Below are positions 42,168 to 51,226 of a stretch of DNA of 64,000 nt, piece after piece. The stretch is taken from the NCBI RefSeq assembly GCF_014641595.1, contig NZ_BMIA01000004.1:310001-374000 (forward strand), read 5' to 3'. This stretch comes from Dyadobacter endophyticus (lineage in GTDB: Bacteria; Bacteroidota; Bacteroidia; Cytophagales; Spirosomataceae). The stretch's first letter is position 1. Every line of letters starts with the position of its first letter. The position numbers were made by a program, and so were the translations under genes. A model generated the notes under the pieces. That model had not been told where the DNA came from, did not search any database, and saw nothing but the letters and a program-made list of their open reading frames with translations.

Positions 42168-43505
42168 ATGGCCATCATATTAACAGAAGCAGAAGCTAAG
42201 GCGCTGTGCCAAAAAGTGCTGAGCTATTCCAAAGCCGATGAATGCGAGGTGAATATCCTGGGTGAGGAACGGGGTAACCTGCGCTATGCCCGCAACGAAG
42301 TGTCGACGAGCGGATCGCTGATCAACCAGAATTTGCAGGTGCAATCCGCATTCGGGAAGAAGGTAGGTGTCGCGACTATCGACGAATTCAGCGACGAGTC
42401 GATTGAAAAAGTAGTCAGGAGATCGGAGGAGCTGGCGAGGCTGGCGCCCGAAAACCCTGAGCACGTAGGCGTACTCGAACCGCAGACGTATTTGAAATCC
42501 AATGGGTTCTTCGAATCCACCGCAGGCGTTAACCCCGCGTACCGTGCCGACGCAGTCGCGAAAAGCCTCGAACTGACCCGTTCACAGAATATGACGGCGG
42601 CCGGTTTCCTGGAAAATCAGAAAGGCTACTCTGCCATGATGAATTCCAAAGGGCTTTTTGCCTATTACCCCAGCACGAGCGTCAATTTTTCGCTCACCGT
42701 GCGCACGCCGGATGGGAAGGGCTCGGGATATGTTGCCAAAGGATATAGCGATGTAAATAAGCTGGATACAGCAGCGGCCACCAAAATCGCCATTCAGAAA
42801 TCCAAAGGGTCTGTGGATGCGAAAGCACTGGAACCGGGTAAATACACGGTGATCCTCGAACCCACGGCAGCTGTCGTGCTTTTGGAAAACATATTCTTCA
42901 ATTTCGATGCGAGAAGCGCCGACGAAGGCCGGTCATTCCTGAGCAAAGCAGGCGGGAAAAGTAAGTTGAACGAGAAGATCGTCGACGAGCGTGTCCATAT
43001 CTATTCGGACCCGACTCATCCGGATTTGCCTTCATCACCCTGGTCCGGGGACGGACAGGCAGCGAACAAGATCAACTGGATCGAGAACGGAGTAGTTAAA
43101 AATCTCGTCTATTCGCGTTATTGGGCTCAAAAGAACAATGTAAAGCCGGTACCATTCCCTACGAACGTGATCATGGCAGGCGGCACGGCCAGTATGGATG
43201 AAATGATCAAATCCACGCAGCGCGGAATTTTGGTTACCAAATTGTGGTATATCCGGGAAGTCGACCCGCAAACGCTCTTGCTCACGGGCCTCACGCGCGA
43301 CGGTACTTTCTATATTGAGAATGGCGTGATCAAACATCCGATTAAAAACTTCCGTTTTAACGAAAGTCCGGTGATCATGCTCAACAACCTCGAAACGCTC
43401 GGCAAACCCGAACGCGTGGTGAGCACCGAAAGCAATAGTAACTACCTGATCCCGCCGATGAAAATCCGCGAGTTCACATTCTCATCGTTATCTGACGCAG
43501 TTTAG
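42168..43505 (+). CDS. pmbA: PmbA/TldE-family protein, copy 2
   Basis: A 445-aa paralogue of the pmbA gene at 38953 without a metal motif. Shared blocks include LRYARNEVSTSGS, RRSEELARLAPENPEH, VDAKALEPGKYTVILEPTAA and YIREVDPQTLLLTGLTRDGTFYIENGV. No signal peptide is visible. It probably forms a heterodimer with TldD copy 2, and export together with that Tat-bearing partner is possible. The C-terminus PPMKIREFTFSSLSDAV nearly equals that of copy 1. It ends 2 bp before the DUF4159 gene. Confidence 0.9.
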   Translation: MAIILTEAEAKALCQKVLSYSKADECEVNILGEERGNLRYARNEVSTSGSLINQNLQVQSAFGKKVGVATIDEFSDESIEKVVRRSEELARLAPENPEHVGVLEPQTYLKSNGFFESTAGVNPAYRADAVAKSLELTRSQNMTAAGFLENQKGYSAMMNSKGLFAYYPSTSVNFSLTVRTPDGKGSGYVAKGYSDVNKLDTAAATKIAIQKSKGSVDAKALEPGKYTVILEPTAAVVLLENIFFNFDARSADEGRSFLSKAGGKSKLNEKIVDERVHIYSDPTHPDLPSSPWSGDGQAANKINWIENGVVKNLVYSRYWAQKNNVKPVPFPTNVIMAGGTASMDEMIKSTQRGILVTKLWYIREVDPQTLLLTGLTRDGTFYIENGVIKHPIKNFRFNESPVIMLNNLETLGKPERVVSTESNSNYLIPPMKIREFTFSSLSDAV

Positions 43506-43507
43506 TA

Positions 43508-44125
43508 TTGAAACCTTTTTTCTTCACCAGAATACAATACACTTCCGGTAACTGGGATACCGACCAGCGAATGCCGTCCAATTTGCTGCATTCGCTGGTT
43601 GAGTACACCACAATACCGGTCGACGAGAAGGAAAAAGTAGTTCAGCTGAGCAGTAATGAAATATTCAAAAGCCCGTTCTGTTATCTGAGCGGGCACAAAC
43701 TGGTGGAGTTTTCAGCCCAGGAGCGCGACCATTTCAAACGGTATGTGCAAAACGGCGGATTTGTGTTCGTCGACGACTGCAACCACGACATCGACGGGCT
43801 TTTTGCGAAATCTTTCGAGCAGGAAATGGCCCGGACATTCGGCCCGAAAGCCTTGCAAAAGATTCCGAACGACCATCCGGTATACCACAGTTTTTTCAAA
43901 TTCGACGACGGCCCGCCGACCACCTCCTTCGAGCTGAATGGCTGGGGCGACGACCTCGTGCACGATTACCTCAAAGCCATCACCATCAATGGAAAGATCG
44001 GCGTCCTGTACAGCAATAAGGACTACGGCTGCGAATGGGATTATGATTTCAGGAACAAACGTTTCCTGGCTGTTGACAATACGCGGTTCGGGGTAAATAT
44101 TGTGGTGTATGCGTTGACGGGGTAG
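43508..44125 (+). CDS. DUF4159-type protein (TTG start)
   Basis: A 205-aa soluble protein of the DUF4159 type: it starts FTRIQYTSGNWDTDQRMPSN, has GGFVFVDDCNHDIDGLF and DHPVYHSFFKFDDGPP and ends FGVNIVVYALTG. The fold is thought to be related to class I glutamine amidotransferases, but no catalytic Cys is evident. The start codon is TTG, 2 bp after pmbA2, consistent with translational coupling. DUF4159 genes often accompany MoxR, DUF58 and BatA-like genes, as here. Biochemical role unknown. Confidence 0.82.
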   Translation: MKPFFFTRIQYTSGNWDTDQRMPSNLLHSLVEYTTIPVDEKEKVVQLSSNEIFKSPFCYLSGHKLVEFSAQERDHFKRYVQNGGFVFVDDCNHDIDGLFAKSFEQEMARTFGPKALQKIPNDHPVYHSFFKFDDGPPTTSFELNGWGDDLVHDYLKAITINGKIGVLYSNKDYGCEWDYDFRNKRFLAVDNTRFGVNIVVYALTG

Positions 44126-44260
44126 GGGCGCCTGCGGTGCGACCGCCGATGCGAGTTTTGGTTCCGTTCGGGTTGGTGGTCAATGTGAAACAATTGGTAG
44201 TAAAAAATATTTATGTATGCCCGGCGGTCGGCCGTCGGCGGTCAAAACAACACTCAAAAC

Positions 44261-45244
44261 TTGGAAACCTTAACGACAACGTCACACTACCGGACATTAG
44301 TAGCAAAGCTGCCGTTACTCAAAGCCGAAATCGCCAAGGTAATTGTTGGGCAACAGGAGGCTATTGACGAGATATTAATCGCACTGCTCGCTTCCGGGCA
44401 TTGCCTGTTGGAGGGCGTTCCGGGGTTGGCCAAGACATTGATGGTCAAGACAATGTCCGAAGCATTGCATATGAGCTTCCGCCGGATCCAGTTTACGCCC
44501 GATCTGATGCCCGGCGATATTGTCGGTACGGAGATTTTGGAAGAGGATCATGAGACAGGTAAAAAATTCTTCAAATTCAACAGGGGGCCGCTATTTGCCA
44601 ACGTGGTTCTGGCCGACGAGATCAACCGGACGCCGCCCAAAACACAGGCGGCACTGCTCGAAGCAATGCAGGAAAAAAGCGTGACATACGGTGGTGAAAA
44701 TTATGCATTGCCTAACCCATTCCTGATCATCGCCACGCAAAACCCTATCGAGCAAGCGGGTACTTATCCACTTCCCGAGGCGCAACTCGACCGCTTTTTA
44801 TTGTATATCAAACTGGGTTATCCAAGCGAAGAGGAGGAATTGGACGTATTACGGACAACTACCGGCATTTCAAAGCCTGAAATTGGTCGGATTTTGTCCG
44901 ATTCGGAAATCGCCGATCTGCAAAAGCTGACACGGCAGGTACATATAGCCGATGAATTGTTGGTGCGAATTAACAATCTGGTGCGTTCGTCACGGCCTGA
45001 AACGACCCAGTCGGAGTTCGTGCGGGAATGGTGCGACTGGGGCGCGGGCCCGCGCGCGGGGCAGGCACTCGTGTTATGTGCGAAGGCGCGTGCGGTGTTG
45101 CACGAACGGTTTTCCGTGGTGCCCGAGGATATCCGCTCATTGGCATACCCGGTGCTGCGGCATCGCATTGCCATGAATTTCCGCGCGGAGGCGGAGGGTA
45201 TTACCAGCGATCATGCCATTATGGAGTTATTGACCGGGTTGTAA
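44261..45244 (+). CDS. MoxR-family AAA+ ATPase
   Basis: A cytoplasmic AAA+ ATPase that acts as a chaperone with VWA-domain partners. Walker A is LLEGVPGLAKT, Walker B VVLADEINR, sensor 1 IIATQNPIEQAGTYPLPEAQLDRF; the C-terminal lid follows. I favour the TTG at 44261 (about 327 aa, METLTTTSHYRTL), because the frame from the ATG at 44213 adds 16 residues without family resemblance. Either is possible. It stands 72 bp before a DUF58 gene, the usual partner. Confidence 0.88.
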   Translation: METLTTTSHYRTLVAKLPLLKAEIAKVIVGQQEAIDEILIALLASGHCLLEGVPGLAKTLMVKTMSEALHMSFRRIQFTPDLMPGDIVGTEILEEDHETGKKFFKFNRGPLFANVVLADEINRTPPKTQAALLEAMQEKSVTYGGENYALPNPFLIIATQNPIEQAGTYPLPEAQLDRFLLYIKLGYPSEEEELDVLRTTTGISKPEIGRILSDSEIADLQKLTRQVHIADELLVRINNLVRSSRPETTQSEFVREWCDWGAGPRAGQALVLCAKARAVLHERFSVVPEDIRSLAYPVLRHRIAMNFRAEAEGITSDHAIMELLTGL

Positions 45245-45316
45245 TATTCCAAGTATGGAACCATGCAACGACAGACGATGATGAAATGACGTCGGAAACC
45301 GACAAATAATGCCACC

Positions 45317-46210
45317 ATGCAAAAAACTACCGGATTACTGGCGTCCAGCCTTATTAAGCTCAAAAACCTGCAACTGACCGGGAAACTGGTGAGTGAGGAG
45401 CTGATGCTGGGCATTCATTCCAGCAAGCGGTCGGGGATCGGTATTGAATTTGAGCAATATCGCCATTACGAACCCGGCGACGATCCGAAACGCATTGACT
45501 GGAAATTGTTTGCGCGAACCAACAAACACCTCGTCCGCGAATCCTCCACGGAAAGCGACCGGCAGATACGGTTTGTACTGGACTTGTCGGGATCGATGAA
45601 TTATGCAGAAAATGGCGTAAGCCGACTACAATATGCGCAAATCCTGCTGGCATCACTTGCCTACCTGTGCTACATCCAGAACGACCAGATGAGTTTGTAT
45701 GGATTGAAGGAAGGGCAGGTCGAAACGATCGCCGGGACAGGCTCGGCGTCATCGGCCAGGCAGGCATTTCAAAAAATACTGGTAGGGTTGGAAAAAGCCA
45801 CCGCGGCTGGGTCCTGGGGAATGTCCGGGCCGAGGCACGCAGAATTTCAGTTGAGAAAGAAGGAGCAACTCATCTTTGTGAGTGATCTGCTGCAAACCGG
45901 CGACGAGTGGTTATCTTGGATACGCTCTCTGGCCGGGCCTCAGAGAGAAATAGTGATCTTCCAGATATTGGGCGACCAGGAGGAGGAATTTAATTTAAAG
46001 GGATTTTACAGGTTCAAGGACCTGGAAAGCGGACGGGAGATGGAGCTGGACGCAGAGTCGGCAGGCACCGCATTCAGAATGTCGATCCAAGCCTACCTGG
46101 CCGATTTGAAAACGGCATTGCAAATCCCTCATGTGCGCCTTGTTCGTGTACGTATGAGCGAGCCTGTCGGAATGGTTTTGAAGGCTTTTTTAACCAGAAG
46201 AAAAGGCTGA
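45317..46210 (+). CDS. DUF58 (VWA-like) protein
   Basis: A 297-aa DUF58 protein, partner of the MoxR ATPase. The DUF58 signature GIEFEQYRHYEPGDDPKRIDWKLFART is complete and is followed by a VWA-like fold with a MIDAS metal site (LDLSGSM, D-x-S-x-S). There is no membrane segment, which differs from many DUF58 proteins that carry two. Its stop overlaps the ATG of the BatA-like gene (TGATG at 46208-46212), so translation is coupled. Confidence 0.9.
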   Translation: MQKTTGLLASSLIKLKNLQLTGKLVSEELMLGIHSSKRSGIGIEFEQYRHYEPGDDPKRIDWKLFARTNKHLVRESSTESDRQIRFVLDLSGSMNYAENGVSRLQYAQILLASLAYLCYIQNDQMSLYGLKEGQVETIAGTGSASSARQAFQKILVGLEKATAAGSWGMSGPRHAEFQLRKKEQLIFVSDLLQTGDEWLSWIRSLAGPQREIVIFQILGDQEEEFNLKGFYRFKDLESGREMELDAESAGTAFRMSIQAYLADLKTALQIPHVRLVRVRMSEPVGMVLKAFLTRRKG

Positions 46211-47334
46211 TGGCATTCTTGCAACCATATATGCTTTGGGGAATGCTGGCCGTAGCGGTACCGGTCGCAATTCATTTTTGGTACCAGAAAAAAGGTAAAA
46301 CGATTGAATGGGCGGCAATGCGCTGGCTGGGCGAGCAAACTACGCCGCAACAGCGAGGCATTCGATTGAATGAAGTGTGGCTGATGATCTTGCGGTGTTT
46401 AGTGGTTTTGCTGCTGGCTTTGATATTGAGCAAACCGGCCGCCGACTGGTTCAAAAATGCAGGCAAGCCGGAAGTGATTCATCTGGTACAGGCCGACCGG
46501 CTTGTTACCGATACCTATCGTTTTGAGCTCAAAAAAGCGCAGCGTAATGGCGAGCATATTTATTGGCTCGGAGCTAGGCCGGAGAAGGTTAACGACCTCG
46601 CGGTAAAGCCTGTCGGTACTTCGTGGTCAGGATTTTTACAGCAGAATATCAATGCATTGGCGGGGGGCAATGCGAAGGATTTTAGATTGTATTTCCGAAA
46701 CGACCGCGGATTGGAGGGGTTCTCGCCAGTATATGTTCCCGGTGAATACCAGCTTTTTCCGGCAGTTGATTCATCACAAAAGAAGCAGGTCGATATTTTG
46801 AAAAACAGGCCACCACATAACGGAACCCTTCATGTGCTGCTGGACTACCGCGACGCGGCGGAAAGGCACACAGTCCGTGCTGCGCTTTCGGCATTGAGTG
46901 AGGTTTATGGTTTTTCTTTTGAAATTGAAGAAAAAAAAGGCTCTGTTGACCACTACGATTGGGTTTTTACCGATAGACAATGGCCAGATCCGCAACCAGG
47001 AACAACCTATGTCGTATCAGGCAATGCGCCCCGATGGAATGCTCCGGCAAATGTCATTCAGCTGCGCGACACCTTGCGGATGGCGGATTCGGAGCTGGTC
47101 GAAAGCGGCCGGTTGCCCGAGTGGCTGGGCGACTTGCTGGTGGAACATTTGGATTTCAGAACAACCAACCCGCCTTTGAGCAGAGGTCAGTTGAAAGCAT
47201 TGTTTAAAAAAGTTGCCGCTTCGGGTGCGCAAGAAGAGGCGGTATTGCGGCCCTGGTTGCTGCTGATACTGATATTGTTGATGGCCGCGGAACGCTGGTT
47301 GGCGCTACGCAAAACGGGTAGGAGCCATGGCTGA
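46210..47334 (+). CDS. BatA-domain membrane protein
   Basis: A 374-aa inner membrane protein. The N-terminal aerotolerance (BatA) domain has two helices: MLWGMLAVAVPVAIHFWY, then QKKGKTIEWAAMRWL and a second helix MILRCLVVLLLALILSKPAADWF. The centre (about 85-340) is periplasmic, and a last helix is near the C-terminus (WLLLILILLMAAERWLAL). No VWA MIDAS motif is visible. It overlaps the next gene by 8 bp. BatA-like proteins act with MoxR and DUF58 in Bacteroidota, where a role in envelope stress has been proposed. Confidence 0.85.
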   Translation: MAFLQPYMLWGMLAVAVPVAIHFWYQKKGKTIEWAAMRWLGEQTTPQQRGIRLNEVWLMILRCLVVLLLALILSKPAADWFKNAGKPEVIHLVQADRLVTDTYRFELKKAQRNGEHIYWLGARPEKVNDLAVKPVGTSWSGFLQQNINALAGGNAKDFRLYFRNDRGLEGFSPVYVPGEYQLFPAVDSSQKKQVDILKNRPPHNGTLHVLLDYRDAAERHTVRAALSALSEVYGFSFEIEEKKGSVDHYDWVFTDRQWPDPQPGTTYVVSGNAPRWNAPANVIQLRDTLRMADSELVESGRLPEWLGDLLVEHLDFRTTNPPLSRGQLKALFKKVAASGAQEEAVLRPWLLLILILLMAAERWLALRKTGRSHG

Positions 47335-49552
47335 TGTAAGAAAACTCGTCAATTCGGTGAATACCCATTTGCAATGGCTTGCCATTCTCAAATGTTTTTT
47401 GCTGGGTTTAGCCGCCCACATGCTGGCCAATGCATTTTTACCCGACAGTCCGTGGCTGAGTTCCAGTGCGCGTTTTATCGGCTGGTTGATTGGGATATGG
47501 ATTACCAGGGCATTTACTGATAAGCGGAGTGCCGCTATTTCTTTGATACATAGCCATAACCTCGATGCAGAATACAGCCTCGACTTGCTCGACAGGAACG
47601 ATCTGAATGTGGCCGAGCAAATGCAGCTCGAACGGATCGGCGGACGGAATATCACCTTTCCGCGCCGCATATTGTACCGCGGTATCTGGAAGTATTTCGC
47701 GGCGGTGGTCCTGGCTACCTGCATTTTCCACAGTTGGACGACAATCCGTGACCGAAATGCCTCGCACGGGAAGCCGATATCAGCTGCGACCGCAGGTAAA
47801 AACGCTTCTGAGCCGGTTATTCCAAGATTTGCGTCTTCCGCCGTGAAAATAGTGCCGCCCGACTATACCGGCTTGCCGGAACGTAAATCCGGCGACTTGA
47901 ATGTCAGCGGGATCGTCGGATCGCGGATAGAATGGTCTGTCTGGTTCGATCGGCCAGAGCAGCTATCAGTCCGGATTGCCAACAGCCGGGGCGAAGAAGT
48001 TAGTTTGCGTGAAATCAATGGCGTATTCGTCTATCAGGACCGCCTTACCGGTTCAGGTTTGTATTCCATAAAAGGTTATTGGAAGGATTCGCTCGTTTAT
48101 CAGTCCGATTTCTACAAACTCGAAGCATTGCCCGACCTTGCCCCGCGCATCGAACCTGCCTCGAAGGAATTATATCAATATCATTTTTTGAAAGATCCGA
48201 AAACCATCCGCGTCACTGCCAAAATATCGGACGATTTCAAAGTCAGGCAGGCATTTATCGTCGCTACCGTAGCCCGCGGTTCGGGCGAAAATGTGAAATT
48301 CCGGGAAATTCGGCTCCCACTTGCCCCAGCCGATTTCCGGGAAGCCAACATTCAGAAAACCATCGACCTCAATGCATTGAATTTTACTCCGGGCGACGAG
48401 CTCTACTATTATTGGGCGGCGATCGACAACCGCCGGCCCGAAGCGAATTTTAGCAAGTCGGACACCTATTTCATGGTGTACAAGGACACCGCGAATGTGG
48501 AAGAGGCGGAGTTGGCAACCATGGCCGTGAATGTGATGCCCGAATATTTCCGAAGCCAGAGGCAGATTATTATCGACACGGAGAAGCTCATTGCCAGACG
48601 AAAAAAGCTCAAAAAGACTGAATTTAATTCCACTTCCAACGAAATCGGCTTTGACCAAAAAGTGCTCCGGCTGCGCTATGGGCAATATCTGGGTGAAGAA
48701 TTCGAAACCAGCATCGGCGGCGATCCTGCGTCCGATAATGGCAATATCGTCGATGCCTTTACCCACCATTCCGACGGGCAGGGCGAAGGCGCCGAATCGC
48801 GTACGGGCGAGCCTGGCGGTGGCGACCCTCACACGGGCGAACCCACGCACACGAACGAGCACACACATCAGCATAATGAGCCTGCGGGCGAGAAAGACCC
48901 GCTTGCGGCGCTAATGGAACAATATACGCACTCGCACGACGATGCCGAGACGAACACCTTTTACGAGCAATCGACGCGCAGCCTTTTGAAAATGGCTTTG
49001 GAGCAAATGTGGCAATCGGAGCTGCATTTGCGCACTTATGAGCCTGAAAAAGCGCTTCCATTCGAGCACAAGGCTTTGGAGTACCTTAAAACTGCCCAGC
49101 AGAAGGCGAGGACCTACGTGAAGAAAAGTGGTTACGACCCGCCGCCGATCAAGGAAAAGGAGAAGCGGCTGACCGGCGAGATGAAAGATCTCACGACAAA
49201 ATGGGAGTTTGAAAAGGAGTTTAACCAAAAACAAACTACTGCGCTGGCGACTACTTTGCTTGGCTACCTGGAAAAGGGTGATTTAAGCAAAGTTGAGCGG
49301 CCGAAACTGGCAGCATTAAGCTTTGAAATGGTTCAGCGGCTGTCCGACAGCGGACCGTTCAACGGAGGTTTGCAGAACTGGAACATGATTGCGGCTCTGC
49401 AAAAACTGGCGGCGGGCAGGGCATTGAAGGATGCTGAAATGGCTAGTTTGAAACGGGATTTGTACAAACGCACGGATGTCACATTGCAAAGCCGCGCTTC
49501 ATGGTCGGGCGAGAAAAAGTTGGAGGCTGCATTCCGCAAAGCGCTACGTTAA
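47327..49552 (+). CDS. Large membrane protein of the MoxR/BatA cluster with His-rich segment (DUF4175-like)
   Basis: A 741-aa protein. Three N-terminal membrane helices (LAILKCFLLGLAAHMLAN, FIGWLIGIWITRAF, YFAAVVLATCIFHSW) precede Ig-like periplasmic domains (about 165-390, KIVPPDYTGLPERKSGDL and IRVTAKISDDFKVRQAF) and a long helical C-terminal part. Between them is a low-complexity Gly/Glu/Thr/His segment (about 485-545, with THTNEHTHQHNE and YTHSHDD) that could bind metal. The plan resembles DUF4175-type proteins found beside MoxR/DUF58/BatA genes. Its function is not known. Confidence 0.75.
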   Translation: MADVRKLVNSVNTHLQWLAILKCFLLGLAAHMLANAFLPDSPWLSSSARFIGWLIGIWITRAFTDKRSAAISLIHSHNLDAEYSLDLLDRNDLNVAEQMQLERIGGRNITFPRRILYRGIWKYFAAVVLATCIFHSWTTIRDRNASHGKPISAATAGKNASEPVIPRFASSAVKIVPPDYTGLPERKSGDLNVSGIVGSRIEWSVWFDRPEQLSVRIANSRGEEVSLREINGVFVYQDRLTGSGLYSIKGYWKDSLVYQSDFYKLEALPDLAPRIEPASKELYQYHFLKDPKTIRVTAKISDDFKVRQAFIVATVARGSGENVKFREIRLPLAPADFREANIQKTIDLNALNFTPGDELYYYWAAIDNRRPEANFSKSDTYFMVYKDTANVEEAELATMAVNVMPEYFRSQRQIIIDTEKLIARRKKLKKTEFNSTSNEIGFDQKVLRLRYGQYLGEEFETSIGGDPASDNGNIVDAFTHHSDGQGEGAESRTGEPGGGDPHTGEPTHTNEHTHQHNEPAGEKDPLAALMEQYTHSHDDAETNTFYEQSTRSLLKMALEQMWQSELHLRTYEPEKALPFEHKALEYLKTAQQKARTYVKKSGYDPPPIKEKEKRLTGEMKDLTTKWEFEKEFNQKQTTALATTLLGYLEKGDLSKVERPKLAALSFEMVQRLSDSGPFNGGLQNWNMIAALQKLAAGRALKDAEMASLKRDLYKRTDVTLQSRASWSGEKKLEAAFRKALR

Positions 49553-49562
49553 CCCGTTTTAA

Positions 49563-51224
49563 ATGAATTTAGCAAGAATTACTCACCGAATGATTCATAC
49601 CGATTTTAACTGGACAGAACCCGTCGATTTAACATTGCTGCTCGCGGCAACGGCATTGCTCGCGGTGCAGTGCGGATTGTTGTACACGCGGCACCGCCAT
49701 TCGGGAAGGGTGGGTATCAGGTTGATTTTGAATGTAATATTATGGCTGAGTGCCGTTGTATGGATACTGGACCCATATTTTAAATCAAGTAGCAGGTCGA
49801 AAATCGGACTGTTGATTGCCGAAAATGTCCCTTCGGAGGTTGTGGGGGACATCCGTGATCGCTTGGCGGGGGCGGAGGTGATCCGTCAGGATGCAATCGG
49901 TACCGGGCTGGTAGATACGCTGGCAATAGTCGGTCAGGAGTTCCCCAATACGGTTTTTGCGTCGGTAAGGCAACTGAAAAATGTGCCCGATTTGCATTGG
50001 GAGCCCTATTTTGCACGGGAAGAGCTGAGCGATTTGCATTGGAAGGGCATATTGCGAAAAGGCGGAATGCAGCGGATTGTAGGAAGTATTCAAGCGACGG
50101 GAAAAAAAACCTTGCATGTGCGCTACGCCGGCCAGACGCTCGATAGCGTCATGCTCAACGTGGGTACCAACAATTTCCGGCTTGCATTTCCCGCATTCAG
50201 CGAAGGCCGGACCACCACGACCCTCGATCTCAACGGGCAGACCATCGATACGGTACGCTTTTTTACACTGCCCGGGCAGAAACTGACGATCCGGTTTCTC
50301 CTCGATGCACCCGATTTTGAAACAAGAAATCTGGCTACCTGGCTCGGGAAACAGGGCCATGCCGCACTCTATGAAGCCACATTATCCACCGATATCCGGA
50401 GCAAACTGAATATCAACCGTGCCGCTGAGCCTGATCTGATCATAACCACCGCTGCGAATGCTGCTGACGCGGTGATCAGGAAGGCGGTTAATGCCGGTAA
50501 AAGTGTACTTTTTCTGCAACTGGGAGACCCTGCCGCCGAGCTCCGGGCTATTAATGCGGCGTTGGGCACGCGCTTTCAGGCGGCGAAAATTTCTAATGAA
50601 GAGTCGGTACCGGTGTCGACTTCGTTAACAGCCCAGCCTTTCCGCTTCGAGCCGCAGCGTTTCCAGGCGAGGGCGTCGCATTACCCGGTGATGACCGAAA
50701 AGACGACCGGCATCATCGCGGTCAGCTTGCTGAACGAAACCTTTCCGATGCAACTGTCGGGCGATAGCACTGCTTATGGAAAGGTTTGGAGTGAAATCCT
50801 CGCATATGCGCGTCCCGCGCAGGCGTCGGTGATTGAATGCGACGCCCCGGTTTTTCAAAATGTGCCTGTGACAATGCATTTAAACAATTTTCAGCCCATT
50901 CCGCCATTTCTGACGGTGGGGCAGGACACTGTGCCTACGATTACTTCGGCAGTGAATGATCGTTCGGCCACTGTTGCTTTTTTGCCGGTTCAAAATGGGT
51001 GGGTATCTCTCCACGATTCGCTCAATACCGAACTTTACGTGCAGGATTACTCCTCGTTGCGGTATGCATCGCGCATGCAGCATTTTATTCAATCAACACA
51101 AAAACTAAAAGTAGCAGCTGGTGGAAGGGACGATTCGTTTGCTACCAAAAAGCTTCCCGGCTGGGCATGGCTTACCTGGCTAATGCTCTGCCTGGCTGCG
51201 CTATGGATCGAGCCGAAGTTGTGA
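49563..51224 (+). CDS. Membrane protein of the MoxR/BatA cluster, unknown function
   Basis: A 553-aa protein with two N-terminal helices (DLTLLLAATALLAVQCGLLY and IRLILNVILWLSAVVWILD), a large periplasmic part (about 75-525) and a C-terminal helix (WAWLTWLMLCLAALWIE). Part of the periplasmic region (KINRAAEPDLIITTAANAADAVIRKAVNAGKSVLFLQLGDPAAE) has the look of a Rossmann-like or amidotransferase-like domain as in BatB/GATase-type relatives. I cannot name the family. It begins 10 bp after the previous gene and is the last gene of the unit; its stop lies 2 bp from the convergent TPR gene. Confidence 0.72.
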   Translation: MNLARITHRMIHTDFNWTEPVDLTLLLAATALLAVQCGLLYTRHRHSGRVGIRLILNVILWLSAVVWILDPYFKSSSRSKIGLLIAENVPSEVVGDIRDRLAGAEVIRQDAIGTGLVDTLAIVGQEFPNTVFASVRQLKNVPDLHWEPYFAREELSDLHWKGILRKGGMQRIVGSIQATGKKTLHVRYAGQTLDSVMLNVGTNNFRLAFPAFSEGRTTTTLDLNGQTIDTVRFFTLPGQKLTIRFLLDAPDFETRNLATWLGKQGHAALYEATLSTDIRSKLNINRAAEPDLIITTAANAADAVIRKAVNAGKSVLFLQLGDPAAELRAINAALGTRFQAAKISNEESVPVSTSLTAQPFRFEPQRFQARASHYPVMTEKTTGIIAVSLLNETFPMQLSGDSTAYGKVWSEILAYARPAQASVIECDAPVFQNVPVTMHLNNFQPIPPFLTVGQDTVPTITSAVNDRSATVAFLPVQNGWVSLHDSLNTELYVQDYSSLRYASRMQHFIQSTQKLKVAAGGRDDSFATKKLPGWAWLTWLMLCLAALWIEPKL

Positions 51225-51226
51225 TT

